Origin: an uncultured Myxococcales bacterium
Lineage (GTDB): Bacteria > Myxococcota_A > UBA9042
Direction: 5' to 3'
Length of the DNA: 36,928 nt
NCBI GenBank assembly: GCA_903896545.1
Contig: CAITYF010000222.1
Location: forward strand, 1-36,928
A program made the position numbers and the translations under genes. The notes under the pieces were generated by a model. It was not told the DNA's origin. It saw only the letters and a program-made list of their open reading frames with translations, and searched no databases. Every line of letters begins with the position of its first letter. The first letter of the stretch is position 1. Below, piece after piece: positions 1 to 6,858 of the stretch.

Positions 1-12
1 CTGGAGCCAACG

Positions 13-28
13 CCGCAGCACGCTGCGG
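13..28. terminator. short GC hairpin near left edge
   Basis: A perfect 7-bp inverted repeat, CCGCAGC-AC-GCTGCGG, lies close to the left edge. It could be the stem of a terminator for a gene ending just outside or at the edge of the window, but no T-run follows it. The rest of 29-234 holds no gene I can support. Confidence 0.25.
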
Positions 29-234
29 TGACGTGACGAGGAAAAACGAGCCTGGCCGAATAAAGACGGCCCGGAGGATACCGGCGCAAGACTTGAAATT
101 TCATCCGGATCGGCGATTCCACGGGTGAGATCTGTCTGGCGAATCGGCTGCACGCAGGGATGCGGAGGCAAGTGCGGGTGACGGGTGCGTCTGGGGACGA
201 GGATCGATCAGGTCTGGGGAAAGTCTCGCGCGAC

Positions 235-263
235 TTGACCGCAACCGCGCGGAGCCGCATGAT
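235..263 (+). promoter_or_regulatory. sigma70-like promoter for the first lipoprotein gene
   Basis: TTGACC (235-240) and CATGAT (258-263) are separated by exactly 17 bases, matching 5/6 and 4/6 of the housekeeping consensus. The predicted transcript start near 270 would give a short leader of about 20 bases before the ATG at 291. This is inferred from sequence alone. Confidence 0.45.
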
Positions 264-290
264 AGATGGGTTAGAGCCATGAGGCCCATT

Positions 291-998
291 ATGTCCCGTT
301 TGCGCTACCTGATCTCTCCCGCCCTCGCCCTTGGTTGCCTCGCAGCCTTGTCGGCTTGTGGCGGTTCAAAGGCAGACACCAAGCCCACGGAATCGGCAAG
401 TGCCGGTCTCACCGAGACGGAACGCAACGCCGCGACGCAGCCGGTGCAAACCGAGACGGATGCCAACGGCGGCGCGATCGAACGCATTGACGTGAACGGC
501 GACCACAAGCCCGACGTCTTCAAGTTCTACCGCAATGCGGAAGTCGCCGGTGCAGATCCGGCCGCCGCCAAGTCCGTCAAGCGCGTGCTTGTGCGCAAGG
601 AACTGGACGTCAACTTCGACCAGCGCATCGACATTGTGGAATTCTACGAGGGCGACACGGCGTCGGTCTGGAAGGTCAAGGAAGAATTCGATCTGGACTT
701 TGACGGCCGCGTGGACGAGACCCGTCACTACGACAAAGCCAGCAACGTGACGCTGATCGAATTGGACCTCGGCTTTGACGGCAAGACGGACACGTGGAGC
801 TACTTCCAGCTTTCTCAGAACGAAGAAGGCAAGCCGGTCAACCGCCTTGTGGAACGCCGCCGCGACACGACTGGCGACGGTACCGTGGACGTGTGGGAGT
901 ACTACACCAAGGGTGTGATCGTGAAGATCGGCACCGATTCCAACGCTGATGGCACGCCCGACCAGTTCCAGCGCGTCGAACAAAAGGGCTCCAAGTAG
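291..998 (+). CDS. lipoprotein with six Asp-rich calcium-loop-like repeats
   Basis: This is a predicted 235-residue lipoprotein. The N-terminus has two Arg, a hydrophobic stretch and the lipobox LSAC. The mature part carries six spaced copies of a D-x-[NDGT]-x-D-x-x-x-D loop (DVNGDHKPD, DVNFDQRID, DLDFDGRVD, DLGFDGKTD, DTTGDGTVD, DSNADGTPD), mostly followed by an aromatic strand such as WEYY or VEFY. Such loops resemble EF-hand, dockerin or thrombospondin-3 calcium sites, so calcium binding is likely but inferred. I prefer the ATG at 291 because GAGG at 280-283 sits six to seven bases upstream; an in-frame ATG at 279 would add four residues and lacks a ribosome-binding site. The gene converges with the minus-strand gene ending at 1047. 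Function is unknown. Confidence 0.85.
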   Translation: MSRLRYLISPALALGCLAALSACGGSKADTKPTESASAGLTETERNAATQPVQTETDANGGAIERIDVNGDHKPDVFKFYRNAEVAGADPAAAKSVKRVLVRKELDVNFDQRIDIVEFYEGDTASVWKVKEEFDLDFDGRVDETRHYDKASNVTLIELDLGFDGKTDTWSYFQLSQNEEGKPVNRLVERRRDTTGDGTVDVWEYYTKGVIVKIGTDSNADGTPDQFQRVEQKGSK

Positions 999-1046
999 CC
1001 GCTTCTGCACGGCGGAACGGGCCCACACAAGCACATACCGAAAGAA

Positions 1047-1643
1047 TCACGGGGCCGTCGGCGTCGGCTCCGCAGGCACGTCCGCACCGCGGCGATCGGG
1101 CGGCGGCGAAAGCGACAATTCGACCAACTGCTCGCCGTCCCGCGCGAGTGCTACGACGCGCCACTGCGAGGCCTGCAACGCCAACTTGCGGACGCGTGTG
1201 GTCAATTCCTGAGACACTCCCGCGTCGATCGCGAGCACCAGACGATTGGGTTCAAGCCCTGCGCGTTGGCGGTAATCCTGCGCGGCCGACCGCAGCGTCG
1301 TGGTGATCGCGATGTCAAACTGCAGGCGCTCATCGCGCACTTCGCGCTCCAGGATCCTCAGACTGTGGGCGTCCAGACGTGCGACCAGGTTCTTCTTCGC
1401 CTCGAAGCCCGTGAGCCGGCGAAACGGCAGCATTTGCAAACCGGGCAACACCGCGCCGCCTCGGCGATCGGGCAATTGCAAGTCGAGTTCGCGCTCGATC
1501 GGCAGGCGATTGGGATCGTCGGCCTTGGCCTGTCCGGCGTCCGTGACGGCCGGCGGCACTGCGGGCGGCGGACTTTCACAGCCTTTGGCGCATGCAGAGA
1601 GCGCCAGAACTGGTGCGAGAAATTTCAGGTGCACAAGTCTCAT
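1047..1643 (-). CDS. lipoprotein of unknown function
   Basis: A 198-residue protein starts with a clear lipoprotein signal (hydrophobic core, then ALSAC at the cleavage site), followed by a Pro/Ala-rich linker. The C-terminal half is alternately charged and hydrophobic with no recognised catalytic motif, and it ends in another Pro-rich tail. The ATG overlaps the stop of the upstream gene in the ATGA arrangement, so the two are translationally coupled. It is the last gene of the minus-strand set running down from ruvX. I do not recognise the family. The ORF stays open upstream of 1643, but the overlap and signal peptide decide this start. Confidence 0.75.
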   Translation of the reverse strand: MRLVHLKFLAPVLALSACAKGCESPPPAVPPAVTDAGQAKADDPNRLPIERELDLQLPDRRGGAVLPGLQMLPFRRLTGFEAKKNLVARLDAHSLRILEREVRDERLQFDIAITTTLRSAAQDYRQRAGLEPNRLVLAIDAGVSQELTTRVRKLALQASQWRVVALARDGEQLVELSLSPPPDRRGADVPAEPTPTAP

Positions 1644-2314
1644 TTGGCCAACCAGGAGAACGCGAGGGGCGCGGGGAAAGTGGTGGGAAGCTGCGGCGCG
1701 AACGTGGCGACGGGGAAGCCGGTGCACGAGCCTGAGTGCGGCGCGCACTTGGCGTCGACGCCATCGGGAACGGTGCCTCCGCACGTGACCAGCGAGGCGG
1801 GCTTGTAGGCGTCGATTCGGTACCACTGGTCTTTGAAGACAAACGCGTAGTTCTGGCCGCTGACGACCTGATCCGTGTTGGCGTAGTAGCCGGCGACGAC
1901 GATGCTGGTGCAGGTGGTGTCGGCCACGCCCAAACGCGGCGCAACGACCTTGCCGGTAGACATTTGGACGCTGAAAAACACCCCGGCCTTGGGCGAGTAG
2001 AGCAGGACGTGATCGCGGATGACGTCGAGCGTGCCTGAGGTTGAAAACGCGCCGCGGTTGATCAGCACGCCGATCGGTTGACCCGCTGCGTCCACGACCC
2101 AAAGGCCTCCACCGACGTTCGCGATCGCTGCTCCGGAATCAGACGTGTCAGCAGCGTCAGGCGCATCGTCGCCAGCGCCTGTTGCTGCATCCTTGTCGTT
2201 GACTGTCACTGTCGCGTCGTCAGCGCCGACGTTGACGGGTTCCACTGCGTCAGCCACGGGTGCGCGGCTACATGCAGACGCCAAGATTGCCCATGCTACC
2301 AGCCAACGCGTCAC
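1640..2314 (-). CDS. lipoprotein of unknown function, Asp/Ala-rich linker
   Basis: This 224-residue protein begins at a GTG preceded by AAGGAAG. The N-terminus WLVAWAILASAC looks like a lipoprotein signal, followed by a long Asp/Ala/Thr-rich low-complexity linker (about residues 25-70) typical of surface lipoproteins in this window. The rest is a globular, probably beta-rich domain with Gly, Tyr and Trp and three or four cysteines near the C-terminus (TCGG, KCAPHSGSC). No catalytic motif is visible. The start overlaps the stop of the peptidoglycan-binding gene by four bases (GTGA), and its own stop overlaps the next gene by four, so it belongs to a tightly coupled trio. Function is unknown. 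Confidence 0.75.
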   Translation of the reverse strand: MTRWLVAWAILASACSRAPVADAVEPVNVGADDATVTVNDKDAATGAGDDAPDAADTSDSGAAIANVGGGLWVVDAAGQPIGVLINRGAFSTSGTLDVIRDHVLLYSPKAGVFFSVQMSTGKVVAPRLGVADTTCTSIVVAGYYANTDQVVSGQNYAFVFKDQWYRIDAYKPASLVTCGGTVPDGVDAKCAPHSGSCTGFPVATFAPQLPTTFPAPLAFSWLAK

Positions 2315-2862
2315 GACACTTCCTTTGGCCGCGCTTTCTTCTGCGGCTCCAGTTCGGGTTGAGCCCCCTGCTCGACTGGACGCGGCAACGCCACGGCCTG
2401 CTCCGTCGCCGGTTCCGCCCACGGATCGTCGGGACCGTGCGCCTTCTTGTGCACGCCGAGCGCTGGCTTTGCCCGCGCGCCTTGCCGTTCCTGGCGAAAC
2501 CACCGCGGCATGATCCGGTGCTCTGGCGACATCCCCGGCGCCGGATGCCCAACCGCTTTGGCGAGCGCGAGAATCGTTGCCTGATCGAGTTGTCCCGTTT
2601 GCGGCACGCCCGTTTGCCCCTGAAAACGACGAATCGCCATTTGCGCGGTGCCGTTCAAGACGCCGTCCAGCGGCAGCCGCAAGCTCAGCACCACTGACAA
2701 CGCAGCCTGCGCCCACTTCACGAGCTTCTGCGCTTCATTCACCGCTCTGGGCTGCGCGTCCTCCGGGTGCAACGGCGCGACGTCGTGCTGGGCAGGCGCG
2801 CGCGGCGACAGCTCCGCCACGAGGCGTTTGCGCATTCTTGCCGAGGTCACATCCAACCGCAT
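2311..2862 (-). CDS. peptidoglycan-binding domain protein
   Basis: The product is 183 residues. Residues about 50-103 match the PG_binding_1 fold: helix, then LDGVLN, TAQMAIRRFQ, GLxxTGQLDQATI-type elements. This three-helix module usually binds cell-wall peptidoglycan. I see no signal peptide or membrane segment, so export is unproven. The C-terminal 75 residues are Pro/Glu/Lys-rich and probably disordered. The start is the ATG at 2862, which has CAGGAG eight bases upstream; an in-frame ATG further up lacks this. It lies 55 bases downstream of ruvX and overlaps the following lipoprotein gene by four bases, suggesting an envelope-related role for the trio. Confidence 0.75.
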   Translation of the reverse strand: MRLDVTSARMRKRLVAELSPRAPAQHDVAPLHPEDAQPRAVNEAQKLVKWAQAALSVVLSLRLPLDGVLNGTAQMAIRRFQGQTGVPQTGQLDQATILALAKAVGHPAPGMSPEHRIMPRWFRQERQGARAKPALGVHKKAHGPDDPWAEPATEQAVALPRPVEQGAQPELEPQKKARPKEVS

Positions 2863-2917
2863 CCGACTCACTCCTGACGGCAAGCATAACTGCGGCGCGG
2901 CGCGGCGCAAAGGGTGC

Positions 2918-3373
2918 TCAGAGTTGCACGGATTCCGCTGGCGCGCCGTCCAAAAACCGCTGCAGGATGACCGCGGCGGCGAACTTGTCGACCTGCGCGC
3001 GGCGTTTGGACGCCCTCATCCCGAGCATGCGCAACTCGGCGTGCGCCACAGTCGTCGTGTCTGCCTCATCCACCAGCCAAACCGGACGCGTCTGCGCTGC
3101 CGCAACGGCCAGTGCGAACTGCCGACACAGGCGCGCTGAACCCGCCTCGTCCGCCTGTTCCATCGGCAAACCAACGACGAACGCTTGGACTTTCAGACGA
3201 TCACACAGCGGCAGCAACTGCGCGATGTCACGCCGCGTGCCCAGACGTTCTACCACGCTGTGCGGCATCGCCAACGGTGTGCCGACTTCACTCACAGCCA
3301 AACCCATGCGCGCGCGCCCGAGATCGATCGCCAGAAACACGCCGTCGCGTCGCAAGTTGTCCGTAGTCTGCAT
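2918..3373 (-). CDS. ruvX: RuvX/YqgF Holliday-junction resolvase-like nuclease
   Basis: A 151-residue protein of normal length for the YqgF family (RNase H fold). It shows the N-terminal AIDLGxxRxGLAVS strand with Asp17, the FVVGLPME loop, the VDEADTTT segment corresponding to the usual DERxTT, and the C-terminal VDKFAAAVILQRFLD helix bearing the conserved Asp. The family acts as a resolvase or nuclease and in some bacteria in 16S rRNA 5'-end maturation. It is the first gene of the minus-strand group and is divergent from glutaredoxin with 48 bases between start codons. The VDEADTTT segment carries Ala where many homologues have Arg. Confidence 0.92.
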   Translation of the reverse strand: MQTTDNLRRDGVFLAIDLGRARMGLAVSEVGTPLAMPHSVVERLGTRRDIAQLLPLCDRLKVQAFVVGLPMEQADEAGSARLCRQFALAVAAAQTRPVWLVDEADTTTVAHAELRMLGMRASKRRAQVDKFAAAVILQRFLDGAPAESVQL

Positions 3374-3421
3374 GGACGTCGCCTTTCCCGCGCGTTATCC
3401 TGACCGCCTTGGAGAACCGTC

Positions 3422-3685
3422 ATGTCTGTCCCCGTCACGATCTATCGCACCCGCGTTTGCCCCTACTGCGTCATGGCCAAACGCCTGTTTGACCGCCTGC
3501 AGGTGGCTTATACGGAAGTCTATGTGGACGACAAGCACGAGCTGCGCGACGAACTCTCGCGGCGCTACAATTGGCAGACGGTGCCGATGATTGTCGTCGG
3601 CGAAAAGTTCATCGGCGGCTATTCGGACGCTGCGGAACTGGAGCGGACGGGCAAGCTCGCCGTCCTCCTGCAAGGGGCAGCGTGA
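3422..3685 (+). CDS. grxC: glutaredoxin (GrxC type)
   Basis: An 87-residue protein of standard glutaredoxin length with active site CPYC (Cys13, Cys16), the TVPMI cis-proline loop around residues 53-57, and the IGGYSDAAEL glutathione-binding turn. It reduces disulfides and glutathionylated proteins in the cytoplasm using glutathione. GGAGA lies just upstream of the ATG. Its stop overlaps the GTG start of the next lipoprotein gene (GTGA), so it appears to head a long plus-strand run. Confidence 0.95.
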   Translation: MSVPVTIYRTRVCPYCVMAKRLFDRLQVAYTEVYVDDKHELRDELSRRYNWQTVPMIVVGEKFIGGYSDAAELERTGKLAVLLQGAA

Positions 3686-4098
3686 GACGGGTTCTGCTCG
3701 CATGCCTCGTGCTGCTGGCCGTGGCGTGCAGCGCTGCGAGCAAAGGCGCGTCGCTCAAGTCCGAGATCTCCGATTTTGCGCGGTACATGCGCTGGGGGAT
3801 GATCGAAAAGGCCGCGAATTTGGTACCTGCGGCGCGACGCATCTCGTTCATTGCGCAAAAGCGCGCGGCGCAAGCGAACATGGTCATCCACGAGTACGAC
3901 ATCAGCGCCGTCGAGCCCGAAGTGGGCGGCGAACGCGCGCGAGTGCTGGTGCAGGCGACGTGGAGTCGTCCCAACGATCCCGTGATGCGCACGGAGTTGT
4001 TCGAACAGATCTGGGAATGGTCGGATCGGCACTGGCAGATGGTCGAACAAAAGCCTGTGGAAACCACTGCGCCGACTTCACCCGATCAAGGCCTCTGA
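3682..4098 (+). CDS. small lipoprotein of unknown function
   Basis: A 138-residue protein starts at a GTG overlapping the glutaredoxin stop, with AAGGGG a few bases before. The N-terminus (MRRVLLACLVLLAVAC) is a textbook lipoprotein signal. The mature part contains a helical FARYMRWGMIEKAANLV stretch and then alternating beta strands ending in a Trp-rich segment (QIWEWSDRHW). The pattern of an N-terminal helix pair followed by strands with terminal Trp recalls NTF2-like folds, but this is a guess. Coupling to glutaredoxin suggests co-expression rather than a shared pathway. Confidence 0.8.
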   Translation: MRRVLLACLVLLAVACSAASKGASLKSEISDFARYMRWGMIEKAANLVPAARRISFIAQKRAAQANMVIHEYDISAVEPEVGGERARVLVQATWSRPNDPVMRTELFEQIWEWSDRHWQMVEQKPVETTAPTSPDQGL

Positions 4099-4101
4099 CC
4101 T

Positions 4102-4129
4102 GTGACGAAAGCGACCGCTGTGCTATGCT
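4102..4129 (+). promoter_or_regulatory. possible promoter ahead of aspartokinase
   Basis: The 68-base gap before the aspartokinase gene holds an extended -10-like TGCTATGCT, with TATGCT at 4124-4129. A weak -35-like GTGACG lies 16 bases upstream at 4102-4107. It may provide an internal start within the longer transcript. Confidence 0.35.
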
Positions 4130-4166
4130 AGCCGCTCCCGACCGACCGTGGCCGTAGCGCAAGCCG

Positions 4167-5375
4167 ATGTCCCAACAGCAACCCATTATCGTGCAGAAGT
4201 TTGGCGGCTCCTCGGTCGCTGACGTCGCCGGCATCCGCCGGGTAGCCGCCCATGCGGTGGCGACCCGACGTTCGGGCAAACGCGTCGTCGTCGTCGTTTC
4301 CGCCATGGGCAAGACGACCGATCAGCTCGTGCAACTCGCGCATGAAGTCACGCCGACGCCGGACCGACGCGAGTTGGACATGCTGCTGACCGCGGGCGAG
4401 CGAATCTCGATGGCGATCCTCGCGATGGCGATCCGCGATCTTGGCGAGCCCGCGACGTCCATGACCGGCAGCCAGTGCGGCATCATCACGAACGACGCAC
4501 CCGGCGGCGCGCGCATCGTTGAAGTGCGGGCGTTTCGCGTGCAGGACGCGCTCGACGCTGGGCAAATCGTCATCGTCGCTGGCTTTCAGGGCGTGTCGTG
4601 GAAGAAAGAAGTCACGACGTTGGGACGCGGCGGCTCAGACACGACCGCGGTCGCGTTGGCCGCAGCACTTTCCGCCGAGGCGTGTGAGATCTATTCCGAC
4701 GTCGACGGCGTCTATAGCGCTGACCCGCGCAAGGTGACGGACGCCCGTCGCCTCGATGAACTGGGTCACGACGAGATGCTGGCGATGGCGCGTGCAGGAG
4801 CCAAAGTGCTGGGGGCAGACGCGGTCGCGTGGGCGCGCCTGCACGACGTGGCGCTGTACGCGCGAGCGACGGATGGACGTCCCGGTGAAACCATCGTGCG
4901 ACTGAACCCGCCGGCGGATCGCCCGTGGATCGCGGCCGCGACGCTGCGCCCGCAGTGTGTCCTCTTGAACTGGTCGGGGGACGTAGCCAACCTTGCGACA
5001 ACTCTGGACACTTCCGCCGTCCCGCCGATTTTCAGCCTGCAACTGCCGACCCAAACGCTGCTGCTCGTTGGACGTGACGTCGCCGACGCCGTGGACTCGC
5101 AGTTTGGGCGCCTGATTGACCGTCTGCGCGAGATGCCCGACACCGCCGGCCGTCTGCCGACGCTGGTGAGCGGCACGCTCGTCTCCATCGTGGGTCCCGG
5201 TGTCGGCCGCGAGTGCGACCTGCTCACCCCGTTCCGCGCCGCGCTCCACACGCATCTGAACGCCGAGACGCCCGTGCTCGCCCACGGTTTGACGCTGTCC
5301 TGTCTCCTGCCGCCTGATCAAGCTGATGCCGCGGTGGCCGCTTTGCACGCTGCATTTCTCGGCGGTGCTGCATGA
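4167..5375 (+). CDS. lysC: aspartate kinase with diverged ACT region
   Basis: The 402-residue product catalyses ATP-dependent phosphorylation of aspartate, the first step to Lys, Thr, Met and diaminopimelate. Catalytic motifs are intact: KFGGSSVAD near the N-terminus, [17 protein letters not shown], the [17 protein letters not shown] substrate loop, and [13 protein letters not shown]. After about residue 250 the regulatory half is harder to align. A second ACT-like unit is visible ([11 protein letters not shown] onward), but the usual effector-binding sequence is poorly conserved and the protein is on the short side for lysine-sensitive enzymes. The stop overlaps the next start (ATGA). The ribosome-binding site is weak. 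Feedback control may differ from the norm; that is inference. Confidence 0.93.
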   Translation: MSQQQPIIVQKFGGSSVADVAGIRRVAAHAVATRRSGKRVVVVVSAMGKTTDQLVQLAHEVTPTPDRRELDMLLTAGERISMAILAMAIRDLGEPATSMTGSQCGIITNDAPGGARIVEVRAFRVQDALDAGQIVIVAGFQGVSWKKEVTTLGRGGSDTTAVALAAALSAEACEIYSDVDGVYSADPRKVTDARRLDELGHDEMLAMARAGAKVLGADAVAWARLHDVALYARATDGRPGETIVRLNPPADRPWIAAATLRPQCVLLNWSGDVANLATTLDTSAVPPIFSLQLPTQTLLLVGRDVADAVDSQFGRLIDRLREMPDTAGRLPTLVSGTLVSIVGPGVGRECDLLTPFRAALHTHLNAETPVLAHGLTLSCLLPPDQADAAVAALHAAFLGGAA

Positions 5376-6169
5376 TGCGCTGGTTGGGCGGCTTGCTGGC
5401 TTGCCTGTGTTTCTGCGCCTGTTCGGGCCCCCAGTCGCTCTTGCCGGCCAATGGCCCGCAAACCGCCGACGACGTGCTGACGCGCGCGCTCGCCCGCCCT
5501 CTACCCAAGACCGCTCAAGGCATGGCGCGCTTGGACGCGTACATGAAAGGCGAACGGCGTTCCGTCGACATGATCGTCATTTTGGCGATGCCCAACGCTG
5601 TGCAGATGCAGGCGGTTTCGCCGACGCTGGACATGCTGGCGGTGATGGCAACCGACGGCAAACGCTTCGTGTCTTTCGAGCGCGGTGGTGAAAAGTGCCT
5701 GATCGGCGATGCGTGTCCGCGCAACATGGCGCGCTTGGTGCCGATCGCGCTGTCCCCCGAACAGCTGACACCCGCGCTTTTGGGCCGTCCACCCGTGCTG
5801 GACCTGCCGGAGAAACGCCTGGAGTGGGACGGCAAACGTGAACTTTACGTCGTGACCTTGGGAATCGACGCCGGAACGCACCAACAGGTCTTCGTTTCGC
5901 CGAAGGATTTTCGTATTGTGGGCACCGTGCTGTTTGAGAAGACCGAACGCGTCGCTTCCATCGAGTACATCGACGGCGATCGCATCCCTAAGACCTTGCG
6001 CTACAAGGCCAAGGACACCGACGTGACCGTGACGATGCGCACGATTGACTTGGACTTGCCCGCAGATGTTGAAGCATTTGCGCTGCCGTGCCCCAGTGGC
6101 ATGCTGCAAGTCGAGATGCCCTGCGTCGACCCGCAACCGCTTCCCGAAGCCAGGCAGAAAACCCCGTGA
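5372..6169 (+). CDS. LolA/DUF4292-like outer-membrane lipoprotein
   Basis: A 265-residue predicted lipoprotein: [17 protein letters not shown] gives a hydrophobic signal ending in a lipobox. The mature protein consists of successive beta strands ([67 protein letters not shown]) that fit the open-barrel fold of LolA, LolB and DUF4292 proteins, which carry lipids or lipoproteins across the periplasm. I base this on strand pattern, not on a signature motif. The start overlaps the aspartokinase stop by four bases, and its stop overlaps the tmk GTG. A second ATG one codon later is also possible. Confidence 0.75.
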   Translation: MMRWLGGLLACLCFCACSGPQSLLPANGPQTADDVLTRALARPLPKTAQGMARLDAYMKGERRSVDMIVILAMPNAVQMQAVSPTLDMLAVMATDGKRFVSFERGGEKCLIGDACPRNMARLVPIALSPEQLTPALLGRPPVLDLPEKRLEWDGKRELYVVTLGIDAGTHQQVFVSPKDFRIVGTVLFEKTERVASIEYIDGDRIPKTLRYKAKDTDVTVTMRTIDLDLPADVEAFALPCPSGMLQVEMPCVDPQPLPEARQKTP

Positions 6170-6858
6170 ATCAGCCGCTTTTCATCGTATTTGAAGGAAC
6201 AGACGGGTCTGGCACGACGACCCAAGGCGACCTGCTGACCGCAGCGCTCAAGCGTTCCGGTCGCACCGTGATTCGGACCGCTGAGCCAACTGACGGCGAC
6301 GTGGGGGTGATGATTCGCAACGTGTTGCGTGCGCGTACCGAACATCCGCTTGATCCAGCCGCCGTTGCGCTGCTCTTTGCGGCGGACCGCATCGACCACT
6401 GCGCGCGTATCATCAAGCCCGCGCTGGCGCGCAATGAAGCGGTGATTTGCGATCGCTATTTGGCGTCCTCCCTGACGTTTCAAGTAGTCGATGGCGACGG
6501 TCGGATCACGCCAGAATGGATCTGCGAGATCAACAAAGAGGCGCTGCGGCCGGACCTGACGATCCTTCTGGACCTGCCAGTCAACGACGCGATGACGCGG
6601 ATTCACCACCGCGGCAAGCCCAAAGAACGCTTTGAAGTCGCAGAGACGCTGGAGCACGTGCGCGAACGATACCGCGCGGTGTTTCGCCAAGCGTCGCCGG
6701 AACTGGGGCGGACGCTGGTGCTGGACGCGAGTCGCAGCCGGGAAGCCATCGCGTATGACGTGCTGTCCGCGGTTTTGCAGATCGTGCAGGAACGTGCACA
6801 AGCGAACCCTGAACCCGCCGGACACGCGACGGACGGTGGCCACGAGGCAGCGCGATGA
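6166..6858 (+). CDS. tmk: thymidylate kinase with altered P-loop
   Basis: The 230-residue product matches dTMP kinase, which makes dTDP for DNA synthesis. Seen: the P-loop FEGTDGSGTTTQ (residues 9-20), AEPTDGxVG for dTMP contacts, AADRxxH in the middle, CDRYLASSLTFQ (DRY motif, 96-98) and a LID segment with several Arg and Lys at about 145-157. The P-loop Lys normally found in GxDGxGKTTQ is replaced by Thr17 (codon ACG, one base from AAG). The rest of the protein looks intact, so it is more likely a functional variant than a decayed gene. The GTG start overlaps the preceding stop, and the stop overlaps the kinase gene start. Confidence 0.9.
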   Translation: MNQPLFIVFEGTDGSGTTTQGDLLTAALKRSGRTVIRTAEPTDGDVGVMIRNVLRARTEHPLDPAAVALLFAADRIDHCARIIKPALARNEAVICDRYLASSLTFQVVDGDGRITPEWICEINKEALRPDLTILLDLPVNDAMTRIHHRGKPKERFEVAETLEHVRERYRAVFRQASPELGRTLVLDASRSREAIAYDVLSAVLQIVQERAQANPEPAGHATDGGHEAAR

